Assembly (NCBI RefSeq): GCF_035953295.1
Contig: NZ_CP108370.1
Span: forward strand, 5,113,001-5,177,000
Source: Streptomyces sp. NBC_01335
GTDB lineage: Bacteria > Actinomycetota > Actinomycetes > Streptomycetales > Streptomycetaceae
DNA: 64,000 nt
Reading direction: 5' to 3'
The notes beneath the pieces are model-generated. The model had not been told where the DNA came from. It was given only the letters and a program-made list of their open reading frames with translations, and ran no database searches. Numbering within the stretch: the first letter of the stretch is position 1; every line of letters starts with the position of its first letter. Shown piece after piece: positions 8,869 through 17,028 of the stretch. A program made the position numbers and the translations under genes.

Positions 8869-10236
8869 GTGGAACGAGCAGGCAGATGGCACACGCTGAT
8901 CGAGGAGATCGCCCACTCCTCCGTCGTCCAGGCGCTTCCCACGTTGTCCATCCAGGTCAACGCACTGCAGGCCATGTGCCGGCAGGTCTTCGGCTTCAGG
9001 CTGGCGATGATCGCCATCGCCACCCCGTTCGCCATTGGCCACACTGCGCCGGGACCCGCCACCTGGCTGATCGGCGGGGCGATTCTCGTCACCTTCATGG
9101 GGTCGTACGTCCTCTTCCGCGACTGGGAGCGGTTCGGCCCGCAGCTGCTGCGACACCGCTGGATCCTCGCCATCGATGTGTTCCTCGGAGCCATGCTGCT
9201 GGTCACGGCCACTCCCGAATCGACCCTCGCCTACGTCACCGTTTGCACCCCCTTGCTGGCCGGGCTCGTCTACGGCTGGCGGGGCGCGGCCGTCTTCGCG
9301 GCGCTCCAGATCGTGATCGTCCTCGGCGTGTACAACACCGTCCCCGGTCTGGAGGAGGAGGACGCGAGCATCCTCCTCCTCCCCGGCTTCTGCGTGATTG
9401 CAGGTGCGGTCGGTGTGACCCTGCGCAATCTGCTCCTCCGATTCGGCACGGCCAGCCAGGCACTCACCGAGACCAGAGCGCGGCTCGCCGTCAACGAGGC
9501 GGTGGAGGGCGAGCGCACCCGCCTTGCGCGGGAAATGCACGACTCCGTGGCGAAGACCCTGCACGGGCTCGCCATGGCGGCGGAAGGGCTCGCTGGTTCG
9601 GCCGACCGGATGGACCCCCTCACCGTCCGGAGCCAGGCCGAACTCGTTGCCCGATCCGCGCGTCGCGCCGCGGCGGAGTCCCGCGAACTCCTCACCGATC
9701 TGCGGCGGGAGTCGGGGCTGGACGGCGGCGTAGACGTGATGGCCGAACTGCGGGCTCGCGCGGATGACTTCACGAACCGCTACCCCGTGAGCGCCGCGTT
9801 CCGGACGCTGAGCGACCTGACGGTCCCGCACGTACCCCATGCGGTGGCCCGGCAGCTCCTCACCGTCGCCTCCGAGGCGATGGAGAACGCCGGCCGGCAC
9901 GCTGATCCGACCCGTCTTCTCGTCCTCGCGGGCGTGCAGGGTGATGTCCTGCGCGTGAGCGTGTGTGACGACGGGCGCGGGCTGCCCGACGGCACATCGC
10001 TCGAGACCCTCCGGAGAGCCGGGCATTTCGGTCTCGTCGGCATGGTGGAACGCGCGGCGTCGATCGGTGCGCGCATCCGGATCGGTCAGGGCGAGGCCGC
10101 GCGCGGCACCGAGGTGCGCCTGGACCTTCCACTGGCCGCTCTCAGCGCCACAGGAGCCACCCCCGGGACGGAGCGGCCGGAGCCGAACCTTCTCCGGTCC
10201 GTTCCGTCTCCCACCCCCACATCCGAGAGATTCTGA
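8869..10236 (+). CDS. Membrane sensor histidine kinase of the pilus locus
   Basis: This NarL-partner type kinase of about 455 residues has several hydrophobic segments in the first 190 residues. A HisKA_3 dimerisation/phosphoacceptor region follows (RLAREMHDSVAKTLHGLAMA, His in MHDS), then a GHKL ATPase (N box EAMENAGRHAD, G1 DDGRGLPDG, G2 HFGLVGM). I prefer GTG 8869 because GGAGGGAGGAG lies just upstream. An in-frame ATG at 8827, 1 nt after tadC, has a poor ribosome site. Its position between tadC and flp with a cognate response regulator suggests that it controls pilus gene expression or senses a surface-related signal. The signal is unknown. Confidence 0.88.
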   Translation: MERAGRWHTLIEEIAHSSVVQALPTLSIQVNALQAMCRQVFGFRLAMIAIATPFAIGHTAPGPATWLIGGAILVTFMGSYVLFRDWERFGPQLLRHRWILAIDVFLGAMLLVTATPESTLAYVTVCTPLLAGLVYGWRGAAVFAALQIVIVLGVYNTVPGLEEEDASILLLPGFCVIAGAVGVTLRNLLLRFGTASQALTETRARLAVNEAVEGERTRLAREMHDSVAKTLHGLAMAAEGLAGSADRMDPLTVRSQAELVARSARRAAAESRELLTDLRRESGLDGGVDVMAELRARADDFTNRYPVSAAFRTLSDLTVPHVPHAVARQLLTVASEAMENAGRHADPTRLLVLAGVQGDVLRVSVCDDGRGLPDGTSLETLRRAGHFGLVGMVERAASIGARIRIGQGEAARGTEVRLDLPLAALSATGATPGTERPEPNLLRSVPSPTPTSERF

Positions 10237-10249
10237 GAGGAGGTCGCAG

Positions 10250-11269
10250 ATGCCCGAGTACGCGTACCGGGAGCAGGGGCACCCGGCCCGGAGCCATGGA
10301 TCGGGGCACCTCAAAACTGCCGGTCCGGACCGAAGTGAGCAGGGAGCCCCCGCCTGCCAGCAACCCGCGACACCCGAGGACCAGCCCTCCCCCTTCCCTC
10401 CATTCCCCGTCGTGACCTCACCCACCGTGCTGAGAGTGGTGGTGGCCGACGACAATCCGGTCGTTCGGGCGGGCCTCGGAGCCTTGCTCTCGGGGCGGGC
10501 CGACATCGACGTGGTGGCCGAGGCCACGGACGGACGACAGGCCTACGAAGAGGCGTTGCTCCACCGCCCGGACGTCGTTCTGCTGGACGTACGGATGCCG
10601 GGCGTGGACGGCATATCGGCTCTGCCGTACCTGGTGCCGATCGCGCCGGTCCTGATGCTGACGTACAGCCGCGAGAGCGAGATCGTCCAGGAAGCACTTC
10701 GACTGGGTGCGGGCGGGTATCTGGTGCACGGTGAGTTCACCGCCGACCAGCTCGTGCAGGCGGTGCGTGACACGAAGGACGGCCGGGCTGCATTCACCGC
10801 CACCGCGGTCGATGCCCTGCTGGCGCACATGCGTCAAGGGGCTTCCGGGCCCTCGGGCGGACTTCCCGAGGGGCTGGGCTCTGCACTCGCCTCGGCCATC
10901 TCGCCCCAGGGCGTCGTACCCGCCGGTTCCGAACCTGGTCCTCCTGAGATTCGACAGCACGGGCCGGCGGAAGGGCTTTCGCAACTGCAACCAGTTGTGG
11001 GACAGTCGAGCAGAGGTGAAAGCTCGAATCGCCCTCTGAAGTACCAGTCCTACGGCATGAGTTCGCGGGAGGTGGAGATCATGGAGCTGATTGCAAGCGG
11101 GATGAGTAATCAGCAAATCGCTGCCACATGCTTCATCAGTGAGAAGACCGTGAAGAACCACATCAACCGCATTTTCACGAAGCTGCACAGTCGCACCCGC
11201 AGCGAAGCCATAGCGCGCTGGCTGGGTACGGCGCCGTCGGCGGGCCCTGGCGCGCAGGGGGGCCGATAG
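10250..11269 (+). CDS. LuxR/NarL-family response regulator of the pilus locus
   Basis: This 339-residue regulator starts at ATG 10250, six nt after the strong ribosome site GAGAGGAGG. An unusual Pro/Ser/Gln-rich N-terminal extension of about 55 residues precedes the receiver domain (acidic pair D67-D68, phosphoacceptor D113 in LLDVRMPG). A variable linker of about 75 residues follows, then a LuxR HTH domain (SSREVEIMELIASGMSNQQI to EKTVKNHINRIFTKLHSRTR). It follows the kinase gene by 13 bp, so the two form a two-component pair. The likely targets are the pilus promoters, including the one before flp, but this is inferred from position. Confidence 0.88.
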   Translation: MPEYAYREQGHPARSHGSGHLKTAGPDRSEQGAPACQQPATPEDQPSPFPPFPVVTSPTVLRVVVADDNPVVRAGLGALLSGRADIDVVAEATDGRQAYEEALLHRPDVVLLDVRMPGVDGISALPYLVPIAPVLMLTYSRESEIVQEALRLGAGGYLVHGEFTADQLVQAVRDTKDGRAAFTATAVDALLAHMRQGASGPSGGLPEGLGSALASAISPQGVVPAGSEPGPPEIRQHGPAEGLSQLQPVVGQSSRGESSNRPLKYQSYGMSSREVEIMELIASGMSNQQIAATCFISEKTVKNHINRIFTKLHSRTRSEAIARWLGTAPSAGPGAQGGR

Positions 11270-11521
11270 CGATGGTCCGCAACAGGACCGAGCACCGGAA
11301 AGCTGGCCGGGTGCTCCGGCGCTCATGGGTCAACGGCACCTCTCGCAAGGGGCTTTGGGCCCGCCAATGGGCCCTGGGGCCCTCTGACGGCGAGGCCGCT
11401 CCATCGTATGTTTCTCATGCCGCGAACGGCACCGGCCAGGAGGAAGCCGGTACCTGCAGCGGCACCACGGGAATGTGCGAGTCGGCCGGCAACCGGTCGG
11501 CCGGACCAGGAGGGGACCACC

Positions 11522-11752
11522 ATGTCGAACATCACCCTGAAGACCGCCGTCCGCATCAACGGCTGGGCCAACACTGCGGTCTCCGCGGTCCAGAGGCGCT
11601 ACGCGGAGAAGGACCGGGGGCAGACGGCTTTCGAGTACCTCGGCATCATCCTGGTGGTCGTGGCGATCATCGGAGCCATCGTGGCGACGGGGATCGGTGG
11701 CGCGATCTCGGAGCGCATCAAGGGCCTGGTCACGTCCATCACGACCAAGTGA
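11522..11752 (+). CDS. flp: Flp-type major pilin
   Basis: This 76-residue prepilin has a 33-residue leader ending DRG, the Flp cleavage motif G|QTAFEYLG (cut after Gly33; Glu at +5, Tyr at +6) and a hydrophobic helix (IILVVVAIIGAIVATGI). Mature Flp would be 43 residues, a typical size. AGGAGGGG precedes the ATG. The 250 bp between it and the response regulator leave room for its own promoter, expected for the major pilin. It also contains GC-rich inverted repeats (GGGCCCgccaatGGGCCC, near 11357) that could limit read-through from upstream. Confidence 0.93.
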   Translation: MSNITLKTAVRINGWANTAVSAVQRRYAEKDRGQTAFEYLGIILVVVAIIGAIVATGIGGAISERIKGLVTSITTK

Positions 11753-12357
11753 CCGCACGTTCGCGGCTGGACCGAGGGCAGGCCTTCCCCATCTACATCA
11801 TGATGGTGGCGGGCCTGCTCTTCCTTGCGTTGGCCTTCTTCGCGGTCGGTAAGGCCTCGGCACTCCGCAACGGTGCTCAGGGGGCGGCGGACGCGTCCGC
11901 TCTGGCGGCTGCGCAGTCAGCCCGTGAGCAGTTCGAAGCGCCGTTCATCGCGGCCCTCTGGGCCAACTCGATCGACACGTTCCTCCAGGCATCCCCCTTC
12001 TACGCCGCGTGCGGCGCCGCACAGGGGATGGCCTCGGAGAACGATGCGAATCTCAAGAGTTGCATCCCGAAAGAGGGCGGCCGTCGTGACACGATCACGA
12101 CGAAGGTGGAGGGCCGCGGCACGGTGGATTCGTCGGTGATTCCGGGGTCCGACCGCATCGAGGCCAAGGCAAAGGCGACGGCCATCGTCGAGTTCCGGTG
12201 TGACTGGACCTCCGTCGACCTGAACGACGACGGGGTGCAGGACATCTACTTCTTCACCTGCGACGGCGGAAGGATGGCCGAAATCCGGCCAAGTAGCCCC
12301 CCGCCGTGGTCCAGCGTGAGCAAGATTCTCTTCGACGTGCACTTGGTCGACCAATGA
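11749..12357 (+). CDS. TadG-like pilus protein
   Basis: The start GTG 11749 overlaps the flp stop (GTGA), giving translational coupling and a 202-residue protein. The N-terminus LDRGQAFPIYIMMVAGLLFL resembles the RGQ pseudopilin motif, but the +5 Glu is missing (Ile), so it may not be processed. A single membrane helix is followed by an Ala-rich region (GAQGAADASALAAAQSAREQ) typical of TadE/TadG-like Flp proteins and a Cys-containing exported domain (CGAAQ, KSCIPK, FRCDW, FTCDGG) whose four cysteines could form disulfides. It probably anchors the pilus to the cell surface. Confidence 0.85.
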   Translation: MTARSRLDRGQAFPIYIMMVAGLLFLALAFFAVGKASALRNGAQGAADASALAAAQSAREQFEAPFIAALWANSIDTFLQASPFYAACGAAQGMASENDANLKSCIPKEGGRRDTITTKVEGRGTVDSSVIPGSDRIEAKAKATAIVEFRCDWTSVDLNDDGVQDIYFFTCDGGRMAEIRPSSPPPWSSVSKILFDVHLVDQ

Positions 12358-12386
12358 CAGCGAACGACGAGTAGAGGAATCGGCCC

Positions 12387-12998
12387 ATGAGCATTCGGCG
12401 CACCACGAGACCCCAGAGGGTGATGATGACTGTCGCGATGTCCGCGACGGTCGCCCTCGCACTCACCGGTTGTGGCGGGGACAGCGACGGCACGGACAGC
12501 GGGGCCGCCGGCTCGCCCTCGACATCTGCCAGCCCGGCGGCCGAGGACAAGGGGCAGCAGCAGCCGGACACCGCAGCTGGGGACGCCGTCGACCCGAATG
12601 CGAAACTCGCCGAGGCTCAAGGAGCGGGCGGCCTCACGCTCGTCGTCCACCAGGTGAAGCGGGACACCGGTGGCTTCGTCACGGTCCAGGCCGAGATCAA
12701 GAACACGGGAACCGAGACACGCAACAGTGCGGATTGGGGAGGCCAGGAGTCCGACATCGTCGCCAAGAACCCCAACTCCGTCGCGGGAGCGACGCTGGTG
12801 GACAAGGTGGGCAAGAAGCGCTATTACGTCCTGCGGGATACCGATGCGCGATGCTTGTGCACCACCGCCATTGCGCCCCTGTCGCCGGGAGAGTCGGCTC
12901 CTGTCTTCATGCAGTTCCCCGCACCCCCTGATACGACCAATGAGGTGGACTTCACGCTGCCCACCTTCGCCACCACTTCACTGAAGATCTCTGGGTGA
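12387..12998 (+). CDS. Secreted lipoprotein of the pilus locus
   Basis: This 203-residue protein has a twin-Arg-containing N-terminus, a hydrophobic stretch and the lipobox LALTGC (lipidated Cys29). A Ser/Asp/Ala-rich disordered linker (about 30-75) and a beta-rich domain (LTLVVHQVKRDTGGFVTVQA) follow, the latter resembling extracellular DUF4352-like or immunoglobulin-like domains. The pair CLC near residue 155 could be redox or metal-active. Its position between tadG and the OmpA-like gene suggests an envelope function in pilus anchoring; the direct role is unknown. Confidence 0.8.
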   Translation: MSIRRTTRPQRVMMTVAMSATVALALTGCGGDSDGTDSGAAGSPSTSASPAAEDKGQQQPDTAAGDAVDPNAKLAEAQGAGGLTLVVHQVKRDTGGFVTVQAEIKNTGTETRNSADWGGQESDIVAKNPNSVAGATLVDKVGKKRYYVLRDTDARCLCTTAIAPLSPGESAPVFMQFPAPPDTTNEVDFTLPTFATTSLKISG

Positions 12999-13654
12999 GC
13001 GGCGACATGACCACCACGCAGAGGCAACGCCGCAGGCGCCATGCCCGAGCCGCCGTGGCTGCGGGGCTCATGCTCGTGGGTACCACGGTGTTCTTCGGCG
13101 CTACCTCCTACGCCGACGACGGGCCCTCCGTCCCCCCCGGTACCGAGGCCACCTCCGAGGCCCCCGTCCCCCTCGACGCCAACGACCCCGACCTCAGGAT
13201 GCCCGAGGGCGGCACCCTCGCCCCGGGCAAGGTGCTCGACATCGTCCAGGTCGTCGAGGACATGGGGGGCGAGGAGCGGCGGGAGGACTCGAACCAGTCC
13301 ATCAAGTTCGCGCTCCAGGCCGAGGTGCTCTTCGGCAAGGACAGCGCGAAGCTGAGCCCGCAGGCGAACTCCCGTATCGCGGCCATCGCGGCCGAGATCA
13401 AGAACCAGAACGCCTCCCAGATCCGGGTCTTCGGCTTCACCGACAATCTCGGCTCTTCGGCCCACGGCGACGTGCTCTCCAAGCAGCGCGCGGAGGCCGT
13501 GCACGCGGTGCTCTCCCAGCAGCTCGGTGCCGAAGTCACCTTCGAGATCCGTGGGTACGGCGAGCAGTACCCGATCGCGGACAACAGCACCGAGGAAGGC
13601 CGGAAGAAGAACCGGCGCGTGGAGGTCTCCTTCCCGCGCGGCGCCACCTCCTGA
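12995..13654 (+). CDS. OmpA-like peptidoglycan-binding protein
   Basis: The start GTG 12995 overlaps the lipoprotein stop (GTGA); ATG 13007 is an alternative start. The product (about 219 residues) has a signal peptide (ARAAVAAGLMLVGTTVFFGA to SYADD) and an acidic Pro-rich linker. It also has a C-terminal OmpA/MotB domain (ALQAEVLFGKDSAKLSPQAN, RVFGFTDNLGSS, RGYGEQYPIADN, KKNRRVEVSF) with the conserved Asp and Arg that bind diaminopimelate. In an organism without an outer membrane it should bind the wall and may tether the Tad machinery. It is the last gene of the forward run before a strong hairpin. Confidence 0.88.
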   Translation: MSGDMTTTQRQRRRRHARAAVAAGLMLVGTTVFFGATSYADDGPSVPPGTEATSEAPVPLDANDPDLRMPEGGTLAPGKVLDIVQVVEDMGGEERREDSNQSIKFALQAEVLFGKDSAKLSPQANSRIAAIAAEIKNQNASQIRVFGFTDNLGSSAHGDVLSKQRAEAVHAVLSQQLGAEVTFEIRGYGEQYPIADNSTEEGRKKNRRVEVSFPRGATS

Positions 13655-13676
13655 AGCGCCGATCGGCTCAACCGTC

Positions 13677-13711
13677 GGGCCCGGGTCACGAGCACCACGT
13701 GATCCGGGCCC
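13677..13711 (+). terminator. Hairpin after the tad operon
   Basis: A 14-bp stem (GGGCCCGGGTCACG against CGTGATCCGGGCCC, one G-T pair) closes a 7-nt loop 23 bp after the OmpA-like gene. There is no U-run, as is common in streptomycetes. It may act in both directions, because the next gene converges. Confidence 0.7.
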
Positions 13712-13720
13712 ACCCATTCG

Positions 13721-13860
13721 GTGCGCAGGCGGCCAGGCGGCCAGGCGGCGAGGTGGTCTGGACGCCGAGGTGGCCAGGCGGCGAGGCAGTGAGGTGGTCG
13801 GGTCGCCGGGGCAGTGAGGCGGCGAGGCAGTGGCGTGGTCGGGACGCCGAGGCGGCCGCG
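13721..13860. repeat. GGCGGCCAGGCGGCGAGGT-type minisatellite
   Basis: Short degenerate units of GGCGGCCA, GGCGGCGAGG and GTGGTCGGG/GTGGTCTGG repeat irregularly between the OmpA-like gene and the convergent membrane-protein gene. No coding function is apparent. Confidence 0.6.
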
Positions 13861-13868
13861 GTCCGTCC

Positions 13869-14423
13869 CTACCGGTCGCCACGGGCCCGCCAGTCGTGGC
13901 CGCCCGTCCTGCCGCCGCCGTCGTGCCGTCGGCCGTACGGGTACGAGGGCGGCGGTACGGGTGCCGTGGCGCGCTCCTCCAGCAGCCGGTCCACCGCGAT
14001 CCCCACGGCCGCACCGGTGACGAGCGAGGCGGCCGGCATCAGGAGGCCCTCGATGCCCGCCAGGTCCCAGGTCCAGGAGGCCGCGTAGTCATAGCCGAGC
14101 GCGGCCAGGGGGACGGCCAGGCAGCCGAGCGGGTACAGCAGACGGGATGCCCGGTGGCTCTCGGGCAGCAGCCGGGCCGCCGCCAGCACGGCGCACGCCG
14201 TGACGGCGAGGCCGGGCACGTGCAGCAGCCCCAGCCGCCAGCCGAAGCTGTCCAGGCGTTCCGAGGTGCCGAGTGTCACGTCCAGCGCCCGGCCGAGCAT
14301 GAAGCCGCCGCCCAGTTGGACGAGTGCACCCGCCACCCAGCTGCGGATCAGAGGGAGGAGCCGGCCGGTGCGTGGCCCGGCACCTGCTCCGACCCGCTCT
14401 CCGCCCCGGCCGTCACCGCTCAC
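13869..14423 (-). CDS. Hypothetical four-helix membrane protein
   Basis: From GTG 14423 (ribosome site GGAAGAGG) this 184-residue protein has about four hydrophobic segments: GALVQLGGGFMLGRALDV, LGLLHVPGLAVTACAVLAAA, LLYPLGCLAVPLAALGYDYA and GLLMPAASLVTGAAVGIAVD. A Pro/Tyr/Gly/Arg-rich cytoplasmic tail follows (PPPSYPYGRRHDGGG). I do not recognise the family. It converges on the tad operon, and its promoter is in the 329-bp region shared with the divergent gene at 14753. That region (14424-14752) shows no other gene. Confidence 0.65.
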   Translation of the reverse strand: MSGDGRGGERVGAGAGPRTGRLLPLIRSWVAGALVQLGGGFMLGRALDVTLGTSERLDSFGWRLGLLHVPGLAVTACAVLAAARLLPESHRASRLLYPLGCLAVPLAALGYDYAASWTWDLAGIEGLLMPAASLVTGAAVGIAVDRLLEERATAPVPPPSYPYGRRHDGGGRTGGHDWRARGDR

Positions 14424-14752
14424 GGTCCACCTCTTCCCGGCGTACGCCCATGGCCCTCTCCGTGAGGGTAGGTGGCGTACCGGCGCGGGGCACGGGCCCT
14501 CGGCCCCAACGCGGGCCCATGTCACCAGCACGCACAGGCGGTTGAGAGTGTGCGGGAGGCCGCACCGCGGCCCGCCCGCCCGTGGCCGCTTGCCGGAAGG
14601 GTTCACCCGCCGCGCGGATCAATGGGCCCCCGCTGAGCCCAGGGGCCCAAGACCCAGTCCTGCTGGGGAGTTAGCGTCGGAGTCGTAGATCACGAGACAG
14701 CGATCCGGTGCTCCCCCCACGGCGCCGGGCCGCACGCCGACGGGAACCTGCC

Positions 14753-15445
14753 GTGAAAGTACTGGAAAGTGTGCGCAGTCTGGTCTTCCTGGGGAGCCTC
14801 CCGCAAGCCAGGGCCTTCGCCGCCGGCTGTGCGGAACGTACCTCCGTGGTGTTGCTGCGCTCCCTGGACCTCGCCGGGCGCGCCGACGACCTGGCGGCGT
14901 GCCGGGCCGCCGTGGACCTGCTCTGGAGCCCGCACCCGCGGCCCGCCGCCGTCCCGGAACTGCTCCGTCATCTGCACGCACTGCCCGAGCTGCACGGGCC
15001 CGGAGCCGTCGCAGGCCTCGACGTGCTGGCGAGGACCGGCGCCCGCGCGCTGTACTCCGCGCTGGTCCTTGCCGCCAGCCCCGAGGACCGCGGCGGACCG
15101 GGGGGCGCGGTGGAACCGTCCCTCTTCGCACGGGACTTCGCGCGGGAGCTGTACTTTCATGGGGCGAAGCGGCTCCCGGCCGAGGAGGACGGGGCGCAGA
15201 ACCACGACGTGTCGCTGATCATGTCCTTGCGCGCGGCGGAACTGGCCGCGTCGCTGGCGTCCCTACGGGCGAAGGCGGCGGAGGAAGGGCGCTACCGGCT
15301 GGCCCTGGCCGTCACCGGGTGCACGTCCCAGTCGCCGGTCCCTGCGTCCCGTGCACCCGGCCCCATGTCCCCAGCGCCCGGTCCGGCGTCCCGCGCGCCC
15401 GGTCATGCGGTCCGGAGGAGGGACGGCCTCCCCCGCCCCGCCTGA
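14753..15445 (+). CDS. Hypothetical soluble protein
   Basis: This is a product of about 230 residues of unknown family. It is Ala/Leu/Arg-rich and mostly helical (ARAFAAGCAERTSVVLLRSL, ACRAAVDLLWSPHPRPAAVP, SLIMSLRAAELAASLASLRA) with no membrane segment. The last 45 residues are a Pro/Ala/Ser/Gly repeat tail (SRAPGPMSPAPGPASRAPG). GTG 14753 is chosen because conserved-looking sequence (VKVLESVRSLVFLGSL) begins there; GTG 14708 would add 15 basic residues, and neither has a strong ribosome site. Its place between pilus genes and the prepilin peptidase gene hints at a shared context only. Confidence 0.55.
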   Translation: MKVLESVRSLVFLGSLPQARAFAAGCAERTSVVLLRSLDLAGRADDLAACRAAVDLLWSPHPRPAAVPELLRHLHALPELHGPGAVAGLDVLARTGARALYSALVLAASPEDRGGPGGAVEPSLFARDFARELYFHGAKRLPAEEDGAQNHDVSLIMSLRAAELAASLASLRAKAAEEGRYRLALAVTGCTSQSPVPASRAPGPMSPAPGPASRAPGHAVRRRDGLPRPA

Positions 15446-15645
15446 TCCCGCGCCCCGCCTGATCCCGCGCCCGGCGTTCGATGTCCCGCGACACGCAAGC
15501 GAAACGCGGGACGTGCAGGCTGGAGACACGGCGGACGGACTGGACCGACGGATGGTGTCGGCGGTACGTGCGGACTGGACCGGCGTACAGGCAGGGCAGG
15601 CGCCCCGGGCGCGGGCGCGCCGGGCGGAGAACGGACGGTGGACCC

Positions 15646-16410
15646 ATGCGAAGTCGGCCCGGGCGCACGGCGGGTGGGCTGGTCGCCGTCGTGCTCTGTC
15701 TGGTGATGGAGGCCTGCGCAACGGGCGGCGGAGGGGCCGGTCGGGTGGGGCCGCGTCCGGGGGGCGCGAGCGGAAGCCCGGCGATCCCGTCCCCCTCGCC
15801 CGCCCTCGGAACCACCCCACCCACGGGATCTTCCGCCCCCACTCCAGCCGAAATGGCCCTGGGTCGAAATGAGTTGAAGGGGTACGCGATCGCGCCCCTG
15901 GGGTACGAGGAGGTGCGCGGCACCGAGCGGTCCGACGACCCCGTCTGCGCCCCACTGGTCGACCTGGTCAACCTCGCTCCTCAACCGGCCCCTGCAGCAG
16001 TCGTGTTGCGTGCCGCCGTCGACGCGTCCCGTGTGGGGCGCGATGATCAGACCGTGGTGACCGTGCTGTTGGCCGCGTACGCCGACGGCGACGGCGCCGC
16101 GTCGCTCCTGGACCGGGTGCGGCGGGCTGTCGCCGTCTGCGCGGGCGGCTTCCGTACCCGGGGCGGCGACGGACCGGCCGTGTACACCTCCGTCACCGCG
16201 CTCCCCGCCCCGCGGGCCGGCCAGGACGCGGTGGCGTTCCGGATGATGTGCGGCTGGGGCGGGCAGTCGAGCCCGCTGGTGTTCACCGTCGTACGGAGCG
16301 CGGCCGCCGTGGTCGTCTTCAGCGCGGCCAACTACCTGGACGGCATGGTCCCCACCATCCCGCCCGCGCTCGTCACCGCGCAGGCAGGGAAGCTCCCGCC
16401 CGCGCCGTGA
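15646..16410 (+). CDS. Putative lipoprotein, unknown function
   Basis: Starting at ATG 15646 (GGACGGTGG upstream), the 254-residue product has a twin-Arg-like basic start (RSRPGRTAGG), a hydrophobic core and a lipobox-like LVMEAC, atypical at -3 and -2. A Gly/Pro/Ser linker leads into a folded domain (ELKGYAIAPLGYEEVRGTER to SAANYLDGMVPTIPPALV) with conserved-looking Cys residues (DPVCAPLV, VAVCAGGF, MMCGWGG). The layout resembles actinobacterial sensor-domain lipoproteins that bind small ligands outside the membrane. The function is unknown. Confidence 0.65.
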   Translation: MRSRPGRTAGGLVAVVLCLVMEACATGGGGAGRVGPRPGGASGSPAIPSPSPALGTTPPTGSSAPTPAEMALGRNELKGYAIAPLGYEEVRGTERSDDPVCAPLVDLVNLAPQPAPAAVVLRAAVDASRVGRDDQTVVTVLLAAYADGDGAASLLDRVRRAVAVCAGGFRTRGGDGPAVYTSVTALPAPRAGQDAVAFRMMCGWGGQSSPLVFTVVRSAAAVVVFSAANYLDGMVPTIPPALVTAQAGKLPPAP

Positions 16411-16440
16411 GGACCCGAGGCGCCATCTCCGTAAGGGTGT

Positions 16441-16818
16441 TCAGCCGTCGGCCGGCCCCACTCCGTCCACCGTGACCCGGACCCCCGGCCGCAGCCCCCA
16501 ACCCGCCATCGCCCCGGCCTCCGACTCCACCGCGTGGCGGGCGCGCAGCCGGGGCAGGCCCAGCCGGCCCGGCTTCATCGTGCGGACGGCGACGACGTTC
16601 AACTTCCGGTCCAGGTAGGCCACGTCGATGGCGAACCGCATCCGGAAGGTGTGGATGCTCGAACAAGGCGTGAGCAGCAGCGCCCCCTCGACACCGTCCT
16701 GCCCGAGCAGCCCCCGGGTGCGTGCCCGGTACGAGGCCGCCACCCGTAGCGGGATCACCCGCGCCTCGCCGCCCGTACCCACGGTCAGTGTTCCGTCGCC
16801 ATCACGCCATCTGCCCAT
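16441..16818 (-). CDS. DUF192 family protein
   Basis: This 125-residue protein matches the DUF192 fold: RVAASYRARTRGLLGQDGVE, TPCSSIHTFRMRFAIDVAYL, then LRARHAVESEAGAMAGWGLR. The HTFRMRFAIDVAYL signature and final VRVTVD strand are diagnostic. Homologues are small proteins of unknown biochemistry. There is no signal peptide, unlike many family members. It is linked to pilus genes here: the prepilin peptidase lies divergently, 210 bp away. TACGGT 8 nt before the ATG suggests a very short or absent leader. Confidence 0.82.
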   Translation of the reverse strand: MGRWRDGDGTLTVGTGGEARVIPLRVAASYRARTRGLLGQDGVEGALLLTPCSSIHTFRMRFAIDVAYLDRKLNVVAVRTMKPGRLGLPRLRARHAVESEAGAMAGWGLRPGVRVTVDGVGPADG

Positions 16819-16860
16819 GGGCACCGACCGTAGCGCCCACCGGAAGGGCGCGTGTCCCGT

Positions 16861-16965
16861 CGGGCAAAGATCGAGCGGGCAAAGATCGAGCGGGCAGGGA
16901 TCGAGCGGGCAGGGATCGAGCGGACAGGCATCGAGCGGGCGGGCATCGAGCGGGCAGGGATCGAG
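16861..16965. repeat. Seven 15-bp tandem repeats
   Basis: Seven uninterrupted 15-bp units of the type CGGGCAGGGATCGAG (variants AAAG and GGGC at the centre, one CGGACAGG) fill the region between the divergent DUF192 and prepilin peptidase genes, ending 64 bp before the latter. Confidence 0.9.
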
Positions 16966-17028
16966 CGGCCCCGCCGGTGGGCCCTCGGGCCCAAGACCCG
17001 TGCGGGGGAGTGCGATTAGGGTCGGTCC

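Noticed and set aside
16861..16965. CRISPR-like array
   Set aside because: Fifteen-bp units without spacers; a plain tandem repeat.
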